DNA from: Hygrophila difformis
Taxonomy: Eukaryota; Streptophyta; Magnoliopsida; Lamiales; Acanthaceae
Direction: 5' to 3'
DNA: 64,000 nucleotides
NCBI GenBank assembly: GCA_030278955.1
Contig: JAOANR010000003.1
Span: 29,651,227 to 29,715,226, forward strand
Under the pieces are notes generated by a model. The model made no database searches. It was not told the DNA's origin and saw only the letters and a list, made by a program, of their open reading frames with translations. Shown one piece after another: positions 36,659 to 47,713 of this stretch; the first letter of the stretch is position 1, and every line of letters begins with the position of its first letter. The translations under genes were made by a program, and so were the position numbers.

Positions 36659-36809
36659 CTTTTTCACACCAGCTTATTATTTTTACAATTATGCATAAAT
36701 CAGTCCAATTCGACTGCTTTCTTACTTAATGTAAGACCGGAATGCGATCAAATGCCCGTTTAAGACACGGAAATGGATTGAAAATAATGGTCACTTCTGG
36801 CCATTATCA

Positions 36810-36814
36810 TCCTG
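36810..36814. repeat. target-site duplication of element B (right, tcctg)
   Basis: tcctg after the 5' LTR of B, pairing with 18551-18555. The same tcctg also follows the other LTR at 23282, which is the sign of the internal duplication. Confidence 0.85.
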
Positions 36815-39800
36815 CAATCTTCATAGATGTGAGGCCAATAAAATCCACATTCGAGGACCTTGTGGGCCGTTCGAGCGGGACCATGGTGACCTCCATATTC
36901 TGATTCATGACATTTTCTGACAATTTGATAGGCTTCATGCTCGGTCACACATCGCCTGATTATTGACTCGGCGCAGTGTTTGAAGAGATAAGGTTCTTCC
37001 CAGAAGTAACTTAATACATCTCAGTTGAACTTATTCTTCCGGTGATAGTTCGAAAACTGTGGGGTTATTCCGCATGCCAAGAAGTTAGCGATATCGGAAA
37101 ACCATGGACAAGCTTGATTGTGCAAATGCAATGCGAACAGTTGTTCGTCCGGGAACTCTTCATTAACGGCTTTTTCCTTTTTATCATTATCTAATCGAGA
37201 TAAATGGTCAGCAGCACCATTATCTCGACCTCGCCTATCTTTTATTATGATGTCGAATTCTTGCAACAGAAGTACCCACCTGATTAATCGAGGTTTGGCA
37301 TCTTGTTTGCTAAACAAGTATCTCAATGCTGTATGATCGGTGTATACTATGGTCTTCGTACCTATCAGATACTGTCTGAACTTGTCAAACGCGAAGACTA
37401 CAGCATACATTTCTTTCTCCGTTGTGGTGTAATTGACTTGGGCCTCATTCAGGGCATGACTTGCGTAGTGAATTACGCAATGTCTCCCATCCTTATGTTG
37501 TCCGAGTACTGCACCTACGGCGAGACCACTAGCATCGCACATTACCTCGAAAGGTATTGACCAATCGGGTGGTTGCACTATCGGTGCGGAAACCAACATC
37601 TTCTTGAGCGTGTCAAAGGCTTGGACACACGCTTCATTTATTAAGAAAGGATTTCTTTACAAAGTAGGTTAGTGAGCGGCTTGGCAATTTTAGAGAAATC
37701 CTTAATGAATCGCCGGTAGAAACCGGCATGCCCTAAGAAGCTCCTAACTGATTTGATCGAGTTAGGGAGAGGGAGATTGGAAATGACGGAAACTTTGGCT
37801 GGATCAACCTCGATACCTGCACGAGAAATGCGATGACCTAACACTATGCCCTCAGTGACCATAAAATGGCACTTTTCCCAATTTAAAACCAAGTTAGTGT
37901 CCTCACACCTCTTTAAAATCTTAGCAAGATTAGTCAAACATTCATCAAACGTATCTCCATATACAGAGAAGTCATCGATGAAGACCTCAATGCATTTTTC
38001 GATAAATTCAGAGAATATAGACATCATGCATCTTTGAAAAGTAGCTGGTGCATTGCATAATCCAAAAGGCATGCGCCTATAGGCAAAAGTGCCATAGGGG
38101 CATGTAAAGGTAGTTTTTTCGTGATCCTCACTGGCGATCACTATTTGATTGTATCCAGAATAACCATCTAAAAAACAATAAAACGCCCTTCCCGCCAATC
38201 GTTCCAACATTTGATCGATGAAAGGTAAAGGGAAATGGTCCTTGCGAGTTGCCTCGTTCAACTTCCGGTAGTCTATGCAGACTCTCCATCCGGTGACTGG
38301 GCGCGTGGCAATTTCCTCCCCTTGTTCATTCTGCGTAATGCACATCCCACCCCGCTTCGGAACAACCTGCACAGGACTGACCCATTTGCTATCAGAAATC
38401 GGGTATATAATACCGGCGTCTAACAGCTTGATCACTTCCTTTCTGACCACTTCTTGCATGGGTGGGTTCAATCTTCGTTGGGGCTGGCGAGAGGCCTTGA
38501 AATTCTCCTCCATTAAAATCCTGTGCATACAAACAGAAGGGCTTATTCCTTTGATATCAGAAATGGTCCAACCGATTGCACGCACATAATTTTTAAGCAC
38601 TCCCACCAAGGCGTTTTCTTGAGCTTGTGTCAACTTGGCTGACACAATTACCGGTAATTTTTTATGTTCTGCGAGAAACACATACTTAAGATGTTCCGGT
38701 AAGATTTTTAGTTCAAGCTCTGGTGGGCATTCCACTGAAGGGAGTAATTTGCGAGAATTAGATGGGAGAAGATCAGTTTTACCTTCCGGATCCTGCATCA
38801 GTACAGGATCCGCCTCCTCTTGGTCGGCGTCGTCATGGAAGTCTGTGCCGTCAAACTCCTCCAAATCCCCTGTTCCGGGATCGGCAAAGTGAACGGCTTT
38901 GCATCCTTTGTGCTCCACGCCAGCAGGCTTCAGTACCTGCTTTGAAATTTCATCTAGCATCATTTCATGATCAAATTCAGAGTCAAGCTCTCTCTCCTCA
39001 CTCCTAGCTATTACAGATTTTGATGAACAGAACCCGTCATCTGGGTATTTCTGTAACTGTGTCATGTCAAATGTAACTTCTTCCTCATCGACTCGCAGTG
39101 TTACTCGTCCAGCTTTTGCATCTATCAGTGCTCCGCCTGTTGCAAGGAATGGTCTCCCCAAGATCAATGGCATGTCCAGATCCTCCTCTATGTCTAGTAT
39201 CACAAAATCAACTGGGAATAAGATATTTCCAGTCTTCACTATGATGTCCTTGAGGATGCCGACAGGCTTCGTGATGGATCTGTCTGCCAATTGGAGTCTT
39301 ATCTTGATTGGCTCGATGTGTCCCAGCTTGAGGCGTTGCACCATTGCCAAAGGCATGACATTGATGCTAGAGCCAAGATCACAGAGGCCTTTTCCTGCTT
39401 TGATTTTCCCAATTTGAATCGGCAACATGCAGCAGCCTGGATCTTCTTGCTTTTCCGGAAGCTTGCGCTGGATGATAGCACTGCATGTATTGTTAAGAAC
39501 TACTAGTTCTTCCTGCTCAATTCTCCTTTTTCCTGAAACTAATTCTTTCAGAAATTTAGCGTATTCTGGCATCTCAGCTATCATTTCGATGAGAGGAATG
39601 GTTATTTCTACTTTTTGCAGCCTTTTCAGAAATTTTTCAAATTTAAGGTCCTGTTCTTGATTTTTAAGTCGGGCCGGGTATGGCACCCTTGGCATGAACT
39701 TTTTATTATCAAATTGTTTCTGTGGTAAAGGGAAGGAAGTTGTACCTCCACCTGTACCCTTATCTGTTTCAGCCGTTTCAGGTGCAGCGTCAGTCTGCTG

Positions 39801-41792
39801 ATTGGCTGTTTCTTTTTCGGCTTCCTTTTGTTCATCCATTGCTTCCTCATCAGCATTGTCAACAGGATCATCATCTTCCTCATGAGTGTTTCCAGCATCC
39901 ACTCCCCTTGGTCCAGCCAGTGTCTTCCCAGATTTCAAGGTTATTGCTTTGCATTGCGGGTTCTTTTCCGCAGTGCTCGGCAACGTTCCTTTATCCCTTT
40001 TCTGCATTTCATTAGCCATTTGAGTAACTTGGGTCTCCACATTCCTGATGGAAGCCTGCAGCTGAGTGTTAATCTCCTTCTGGCTAGTAATAAAATCAGT
40101 CATCAAATTTTCCAGCCTTGAAGGGGGCTTTTGATTTTGATTCTGATTCTGGTTTTGGTTCCATTGGCCTTGGTTCGGGATGAATTGAGGCTGGAAGTTT
40201 TGGGGCTGAAAATTTTGGAAGTTCTGGGTGGGCTGTTGAAAATTTTGAGGGGGCCTCTGTTGGATCTGAGGTTGGAAACCTGGGTTCTGAAAGTTCTGTC
40301 CCCTGTTCTGATTGAATCCTTGGTTCTGCTGAGGATTGAATTGCTGCTGTTGTGGCTTGTTCAAGAGGTGGGAATTAAGGACATTGTTGTTTGAGTATGA
40401 CAAGTTTGGGTGCCTGTTTGGGAAAGCCCCTGCAAAGTTGCAGCTTTCAGCTGTAATCTGTTCGCATGTGTCAGTTGCGTGAGCACCTTGACATAGTCCA
40501 CAGATTACATCTGTTTGCTGCCCTTGAGTGGAGCTCCCAGCTCCCTGATTAACAGACAATGCTGCCACCTGCTCTTGCAGCTTTTCAATATCTGATCTCT
40601 CTGTTGTACCTACAGCACACAAACCACGAGGGGGAGGGGAATTAACATCATCAGTAAGAACAGATCTGTTTACACTCATTGCTTCAATCTTGGCCCAAGC
40701 TTGATCCATGGGAATGTATGGCAGGTGTTGACCGCCGGCAGCATCAAGCATGTTCTTCCATGCTGGGGTCAAACCGCTATAAAACTTTCTCAATTTCTCC
40801 CAATCATGGAAACCATGCTGGGGGCATTTCCTGAGCAAGTTGAAGAACCGTTCCTTTGCATCATACAGGGACTCGTCTGGCTTCATCTTGAATTCCGCAA
40901 TCTTAGAGCGGCATTCATCCACCTTGGATTCCGGGAAGTACTTTGTCGGGAAGTTTCTGATCACGTCCTCCCATGTAGACTTCTGATTCACGGGCAATGA
41001 TTTGTACCATGTTCTTGCTCCGCTAGTCAGAGGAAAAGGAAACAGCCTTAATCGAATGGTGTTAGCAGATACATTCTGGTTCTTGATCGTATCACACAAT
41101 TCTAGGAAAGTCTGCAAATGATCATGGGGATCTTCATGACTTGCTCCTGCGAACTGGTTGCTCTGAACAAGATTGATGAGGGCCGGCTTCAATTCGAAAT
41201 TTCTGGCCAAGAATGGAGCTTGTCCAGGAATGTTCAAGTATGGCTCCAAGATTGGCTGCATGTAATCAGCGGCTGCTGCTTGTTGATTGTTCTCAACCCC
41301 TCCTTGATACTGCTGTGGGTAGTAGTTCTGATGCATATAGTAGTTCCTCGGATCATTGAAGTCATTAGGATTTGGGGGATTCTGATGAGGATTCAGGTAC
41401 TGCTGATTTTGTTGATTTTGGAAGTTTTGGTGGTTTTGGTTATTTGGTGGGTTTTGGGGGTTCGGGTTGGGAGGAGGTGCCTCGAAGTGTTGCTGTTCAA
41501 TGTTTGGTGGGTTCCCGCCTCCTTGTATGATCTGAGGAGGGGGATCATCCAAATCATCGTTATCAGCATCCTCGGGGTCTTCCTCGATGTTGTGAAGTGG
41601 TGGATTGGGTGGAATGATTGGGGGAAGGTCAGGGTTGGCCATATCAGAGATGTCGCCACTGGTGCTTGGTGAAAGTAGTGCCTGTCTTTCCCGCTCCCGT
41701 CTTCGTTTAGTCTCCGCCCTAAGACATCGAGCTGTCTTTTCTATTTCTGCGTTATACGGGATTTCGGCTGGCGTCTGCTTCCTCCTTTGCAT
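36810..41792 (-). pseudogene. Athila gag-pol of element A, N-terminal five-sixths, broken
   Basis: Starts at 41792 ([14 protein letters not shown], the same start as B) and runs through gag, the Gln/Asn-rich linker, protease ([10 protein letters not shown]), RT (FIDDFSVYG) and RNase H to the start of the integrase, where B is inserted. Two lesions are visible. A one-base deletion in a T run at about 37651 shifts the frame after the RT. A CGA-to-TGA change at about 37021 stops the RNase H/integrase junction. The duplicated copy at 23282-24826 carries neither, so both lesions arose after that block was copied or spare it by conversion. The remainder of the gene is at 17560-18555. Confidence 0.93.
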
Positions 41793-41932
41793 AGAACAAC
41801 GGCTTCAATAATGACGGTACCTGCATATTGCCCAGGTTAGAATGGGTTTCGGGGTGAATATTTATATTTATAGGTATAAACTAACTAAGAGCAATGAGGA
41901 ATGTAATTCTCTAATAAAACGGCGCTGCATTC

Positions 41933-41950
41933 TCCCCGGCAACGGCGCCA
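41933..41950 (-). promoter_or_regulatory. primer binding site of element A (tRNA-Asp)
   Basis: TGGCGCCGTTGCCGGGGA on the - strand abutting the 5' LTR, identical to that of B. Confidence 0.9.
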
Positions 41951-44629
41951 TGAAACTTTTGACAATTTCCCACACGAGTATTTCTAAAATATCCCAGGTT
42001 AAATTTATTAAAAGAAAAGAGTTATGAGTCGTGGGAACGGGGTTTAAGGATATATTCCACTTTTTATTACTCATGAGAGTAAACTTTGAGTTCAAGTGGC
42101 ATCACAAACCTTCCCGGCATGAAATTTCTGACAATTTTATGCCTTGAAGATCCTTGCCATGAAACTTTTGACAAGTTCCCACTTCATGAGTATTTTCTGA
42201 AAAATCATAATCCTGGTTTTCGATTTTATTTAATGAAACCAATTTATGATGGCGGAGTTGGGATTAGGGATATATTTATAGGTTGTCACGTTTTTATTAC
42301 TCGTGTTAAGAAACTGTGGCCCGAAAGCGCACGGTGTCAAAAATTGCAGTAATTTATAGTAAGACCGGATCGTTCACTGGAGGATGTGCGATAGAAGCAG
42401 GGCCCACGTCGTTTTACTAGATTTTCCATTCGTATTTCTCCAATTGGTTTGAAAAGTGATTAATCATCTACTGACTGAATTTAAACTAGATTACGAAAGC
42501 ACTTAAATCTATTCTACAAAGCCAATAAGTTCTATTCTAGAAAGCGGGTAAACTTACTCTAAAAATGCGATAAATACTATCTATGAAAGTAGTGAAAATT
42601 TACACTATGAAGCTGAATCACAATATAGACAGAAGGGACAGGAAGAAAAGAATAAAAATTGGGCAAGATTTAGATAAGGCAGTATTAAACTTCCATTTTT
42701 ATACACAGATCTTTGTTTGGGAAAATCCTATCAGATAGCTAATTCTCATACTCTCAGTACAGCGTTCCCTTTAACAGACGGTACTTACAGCGTGAGTTTA
42801 CATGTTCTTAAGACCGCAGATTCTAAGATACCACAGATTTGTAACTGCCCCGGCCAGGGTATGTTATTTCATCTGTGGTGGTTGAGCAACACCTGACAAA
42901 TCATTTATTGAAATACCAAATACTACTATCATTCTCCCATGTCACACCCAAAGATTCTAATTAAGCCTGAACTATCCCTTAACTATCAATCCTAGTAACA
43001 GTTACGCAACTCTCAATACAACCGAGTGACCTCTAACGAAAGCATTTAAAGAAAGCAGTAAAGAAAGCATTTAAAACCTATCACTCGGAGGTTTTGAAGG
43101 TCTGACCCTGGTAGTAATAGATAGCTCCCCATCAGAATGAAGGGGTATGGATCAAGAATTCCCGGCTCTTGGTGAACTACTCGTGTGTTCACTTCCTTCC
43201 GGGTGGTTATGAGATACAAACTAATGAAACGAACTAATAAATTAGTTCGTTCCGGATGCACTCACTCAGGACTCAAAAATAGGCTTTGGCATAAGAGGAT
43301 AGCAGTTGAAAGAAAACTCAACCCTATCTTAGAAAATAACCAAGGCATGGATGATGTTCCTCTAAGATTATTTACTACACTGTATTTGAGTCCAAGTGGG
43401 CCCCACCTCGGTGTAATATTTAATCTTAGATTCCCAACAAACAGCAATTTTGGAAAATAATGAGTTTGAAAATCATTCCCTAAACAAGTACTAGACTCTC
43501 AATTAAAACACAGATCCTTTCAGTCTAGATGAGACCTAATCGCTGACTCTGCTCCTAATTTCCCAAAATCAACCATTGATAGAATATGAATTAGTCATAA
43601 CTGAAGAATTTATCCCTTACTCAGATCCGGATTTTATAAAGGAATTTTTGTCGGAAATTTAATATGCAATATCTGTTTTAAATCTATGCTTCTATTGTCC
43701 AAGGGAGGGATCCCAAAATATTTTAGACCACAACAATACATAATAATAGCATGCATACGGATATATGGAAGTGTAAAATTAATTAACCCAAAATATAGAG
43801 GCGGGTCTAGACAGAAGGTGGGACACAATTATGAAGTGGTCAGAGGACCAGAGTTATGGCAGAATAATCGGGTGGACTGTAAACATCTACTGTCCAATTT
43901 CCCAATTACTCGGATGAAGTGAATTTAGACAGGTGAAGCCCTAAAATGGCAGTGTCGCTACCAGTTGGGCCCCTACTGTCTGTGAGTTCAGATAAAAACC
44001 TACATGCTTCCTTTCTGCAGTGTATATCAGCTAATGTTGACAGACATTAGCAGAGTTACAATACAGACTGGAATTTGGGTTTGGAAATTAAGATAAATAA
44101 AATAAAACTGTATCCGGATGGAAGTTAGTTGAGCAGCTATTATAGTCCCGGATGGACGAACCGCCAAGACTTCCACTGACTGCCATCCAGACCATGCAAA
44201 ATAACACTTAGTAACTAATACCCAGAATACGAGCTAGTTATCCGTGAGGGAATACCCGCCAACATTAGTCTGATGTATTCTTTACTAATTGTTACACACA
44301 ATACACAAAAGACAAAATAAAATGAAATAAAGAGAAGAACTTGCATGAGAGACATTGGTTTCTCGTGCAAGGTTATGGAATCAATCCATACTTGATGGCT
44401 TAAATAATCCCTCCTACCATAATTAATTACAGTCCGGATTATCTGTTTAAGACATCATGATTTTGTTTATAGAAAATTGTTTTAATGGTAATTGAACAAA
44501 GATCCTTTAATCACAACGATTAGTGATTTAATCATTGCTAATTATAATCATTAATCATTAATGACCAGAGGGTTCAATTAATTAATGATGAAGATGGAGA
44601 ATGGAAAAAAAATCTGCATAGGTTGCTGA

Positions 44630-45081
44630 TTACGACGCTAAACAGATGTTACGACGCTATCCTAGGATAGCGCCGTGAGGGTAGCGTCGTCATGGGTTGG
44701 TGCAAGAGAGAATAAATTTTGGATTAAAGGGGGTATGTACGACGCTATACATTACGCTACGGCGCTATACTAGGATAGCGTCGTAGGTGGTTTGAGAAAT
44801 AAGAAGTTTTTGGAAAAAGAGGAGATATTACGGCGCTAAACGTTAAATGACGACGCTATCCTAGGATAGCGTCGTAAGGATAGTGCCGTAGGTGGGTTCT
44901 GTGAGAAAGAAGAATTTTGGGGACCTTCGACTCTAAACAAAAATTACGACGCTATCTGAGGATAGCGTCGTTGGTTTAGTGCCGTAGGGCAAAATTTTGT
45001 TTAAGTTCTGGGCAACTACGGCGCTAAATCTCACCTACGACGCTATCCAAGGATAGCGTCGTAGGGCGATTAGCGTCGTAG
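44630..45081. repeat. half-site array 1 of LTR A (right)
   Basis: As 11475-11938, but block two has lost a 14-bp piece (tgtagcgtcgtagg) and so reads F-F-R. Confidence 0.9.
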
Positions 45082-45717
45082 CTAGCTCAGAAACATGTTG
45101 TTGTTCGGGTAATGCAATCTCTGCGATTGCAAGCCCTATTTTCAAGTTCATGGTTCATCAATGCAATGACAATAGTAAAATAAGATGAAAACAGTAAACC
45201 AAAATGCATAAAAACATAGCAAAGCAAGCTAAAAGCATACACCCATGAACCACAAACCCAAATGAGGGTTTTCAACCATAAGAACATGCATAGGAACCCA
45301 AAAAGAAGAAGAAAACAGAAAACCCACATTGTAAGAGAAAATAAAGTGACCAAATGGTCATTACACCAAAAATAAAGCAAGAAAATCCATGGAATCATTT
45401 CCATTTCATGTTTTTGGGACACTTTCATGATTAACTTCCCATTTTTCATAAAATGGTTCGATAATACCCATCATTTGGGTATTTCAAACCTAAATAAGAG
45501 TTTAACAAAACTAAAAATAGAGGAAGACAGTGGCTATCCTACTGGAAGCTCCAAAGTAACACTAATCTATGCATTATTTTAAACTAAACTAGGTGCAGAA
45601 ATTAAATAATACATAAAACTAAAACTAACTACTCTAACTAACCTACACTATTCTCAAGAACTGCTCCTTGCCTTCAAGTGGAATGTGGTGAAGTGACAAG
45701 ACCAGGGAGTCAACACT

Positions 45718-45725
45718 CTATATAG
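45718..45725 (-). promoter_or_regulatory. TATA box of LTR A (5' copy)
   Basis: CTATATAG on the - strand, two bases shorter than in the 3' LTR. Confidence 0.55.
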
Positions 45726-45782
45726 GCGAGAAACCCTAGGCCCATGGGCCCCCAGGCCTTGAAATTTGAATTCTGGCAAGGC

Positions 45783-46032
45783 TTACGACGCTATAGGTGG
45801 CTTACGGCGCTATCCTTGCTACGGCGCTATAGGTATAGCGTCGTAGTCTTCCACTTCGAAGACTCTCTCTGTCTCTCAGTGAACAGCCTACGACGCTATC
45901 CATCATTACGGCGCTATCCATGCTTAGCGTCGTTCACTCTTCTTCAGATGTCAGCTTTGATTTCCTCCTACGGCGCTAGACCAAGCTACGGCGCTATCCA
46001 TGCATAGCGTCGTAGTTGTGTTTAGCGTCGTA
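45783..46032. repeat. half-site array 2 of LTR A (right)
   Basis: As 12642-12909, but with an 18-bp deletion between two ACGGCGCT direct repeats that removes one F site. Confidence 0.9.
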
Positions 46033-46134
46033 ATATCCTGTAAAATCAACTTTTGTGGGTTTTTCATTTCTTTTCCCATCTTTTCACTTCCTTCTTCTTT
46101 TCTTTTCTTTTTCTCATATTTTTGGATTTTTCTA

Positions 46135-46167
46135 ACATAAATGTGTAATAAAATTACATATTTATGT
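46135..46167 (-). repeat. U3 hairpin, LTR A (right)
   Basis: Same one-mismatch 15-bp-arm hairpin as at 13012-13044. Confidence 0.8.
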
Positions 46168-46318
46168 ATTTTTCACACCAGCTCAATATTTTTGCAATTA
46201 TGCATAAATCAGTCCAATTTTACTGCTTTCTTATTTAATATAAGACCGGAATGCGATCAAATGCCCGTTTCAGATACGGAAATGGATTGAAAATAATGGT
46301 CATTTCTGGCCATTATCA

Positions 46319-46323
46319 GGTAG
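46319..46323. repeat. target-site duplication of element A (right copy)
   Basis: ggtag directly after the LTR end, matching 8781-8785 exactly. Confidence 0.95.
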
Positions 46324-47575
46324 CTTGGTCATTTCGCAAATTCTATATTCAAAACTAAATCTAAATACATAGGGTGGTACTCAATAGGAAGTATTTTGGT
46401 ATGGTGGTCTTGTATTGGGAGTATTTTCCAGACCTGGCCTTTTCTTTACATTTCCCGAATAATTAGATGATGTGATGTTTTAGTTGATGTTAATGGGGTA
46501 AAAATTTTCTAAAATGGGAAATGTGGCAATTATAGTTGGACGGACCAAAAGGAAAGTAGACATAATTAATGGGATGAACGGAGTAATTTTTTCTTAAATT
46601 ACTATTATAAAGCATGCATAAACTTGCAATCATTAATTACGGGTGAAACAGGTGGATCAAGTGAGTAATGGACTTAAAACATGCATAAACTTGCAATCAT
46701 TTATACTTAACGTTAATTCATGTTCCCCCAAAAAAAAAAAGTTAATTCATGCTTGAATATCAAGTCTGGAAACCTATATATGATTGGCGATATATATATA
46801 TATATGGAAGCGAAGCGTAAACGAGATACTAAGACCCCGAAATTGGAAGAATCGAATGCAGAGAATGAAAGGGTCAAACGGTATAATTATAAAACATATT
46901 GAGGAGTCTTGACATTAGGAATATTAGAAGATAAACAATCCCTTAGAAATGAGGGAACGAATTACGGGGGGAATTGGGAAATGTTGGAACGACGGAAGGG
47001 ACTGATGGAAGAAAAAATAGAGGAAAACTATGTTAGATTTTTTTTTCTATAACATATTGAGTGTATATATGTATATATATATTTAACAAAATACAACGGA
47101 TGATGGATGGTTTGGATTGTGGGTTGCCTGATTGATTGGGTTTGGGTTGGATAAACCTAAATCCATCTCTGACTCGATTCGTCACCCAATCCATCCATCG
47201 CTCTATAAGAATTCATATTTTGTCGGGTTTTCATCCATTTTATGGGGTCGGGTAGATCATGTTTTGGCCGGGTGCGGATAAAAACTTTTAATGGAAAAGA
47301 GGGATTCCTAATTGGAGTCCTAATACTACTATTATTCCCGGTCTATACAAGGAATAGGTGGATTTAATTCATTAAATTGTCCCTAATTCCGAGAGTTGAA
47401 GTCCACGCGTACGTTGTTGTTGAGTTCCCCATTTTCAATATTTCATCCATTTTCCAGTCTGTCTGTACTCTCAACTCTGCTGAATGAAGTCGAAGTCTCC
47501 CCGTTTCTTCATACTCATCATCATACTCCACTAAAGAGTAGAGTAGACCAGTCGTCACTTGTTCCCTCAGTCGTC

Positions 47576-47613
<38 letters not shown>

Positions 47614-47713
47614 CACTTGCTCCTCCACTGCTCTTTGCCTCCTCCTTCCAACCTAACTCCAAATTCCCCAATTTCTCATTCTTCAAACCCTAATTATATT
47701 CATTCCAATCGCC
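46324..47713. other. intergenic DNA and 5' flank of the ARM-repeat gene
   Basis: AT-rich and without a gene. At about 46530-46590 there is a single terminus-like stretch (ggacggacc ... gaacggagtaa) resembling one end of a Stowaway-type MITE, with no partner end found. The last 300 bp are pyrimidine-rich and should be the promoter and 5' UTR of the next gene. Confidence 0.45.
47575..47612. repeat. hexanucleotide microsatellite (tgctgt)n
   Basis: About six copies of a 6-bp unit, about 100 bp upstream of the ARM-gene ATG and so probably in its 5' UTR. The - strand polyglutamine reading is incidental. Confidence 0.85.

Larger units (their letters stand above)
18556..36809 (-). mobile_element. 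Athila-lineage Ty3/gypsy retrotransposon B, nested in A, rearranged 3' end
   Basis: On the - strand: 5' LTR 32083-36809, tRNA-Asp primer site 32065-32082, intact gag-pol 31921-25964, a truncated post-pol region down to 24827, then a foreign 1545-bp block of A pol (24826-23282), then the 3' LTR 23281-18556. The LTRs differ by about 20 substitutions and one indel over 4.73 kb by eye (about 0.4%). The expected PPT next to the 3' LTR is absent. B is a sister subfamily of A: much of the LTR and all of gag-pol align, but the half-site arrays use a different word. Confidence 0.92.
32083..36809 (-). repeat. 5' LTR of element B (4727 bp)
   Basis: Full LTR with TG...CA ends. It contains array 1 (34991-35527), a TATA box at 36189-36181, array 2 (36259-36505) and a U3 hairpin (36626-36658, one mismatch). 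It should hold the active promoter of the intact gag-pol. Confidence 0.95.
8786..46318 (-). mobile_element. Athila-lineage Ty3/gypsy retrotransposon A, interrupted by element B
   Basis: Outer element of the nest, on the - strand: 5' LTR 41951-46318, tRNA-Asp primer site, gag-pol running down from 41792, insertion of B at 36809/18556, the pol remainder 18555-17560, a 4.4-kb post-pol region with a captured F-box fragment, PPT, and 3' LTR 8786-13195. LTRs begin TG and end CA, with a 5-bp target duplication. Without B the element is about 19 kb. The two LTRs differ by roughly 27 substitutions plus a few indels over 4.4 kb by eye (about 0.6%), so the insertion is recent. The gag domain, the FxDDFSVYG reverse-transcriptase box and the tRNA-Asp primer point to the Athila lineage. 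No env-like gene was recognised. Confidence 0.93.
41951..46318 (-). repeat. 5' LTR of element A (4368 bp)
   Basis: Partner of 8786-13195. It is shorter because of small deletions: about 9 bp near 42607, 14 bp in array 1, 18 bp in array 2, and 2 bp in the TATA run. Confidence 0.95.

Noticed and set aside
46530..46590. Stowaway-type MITE
   Set aside because: Only one terminus-like stretch was seen; no partner inverted repeat or TA duplication found.
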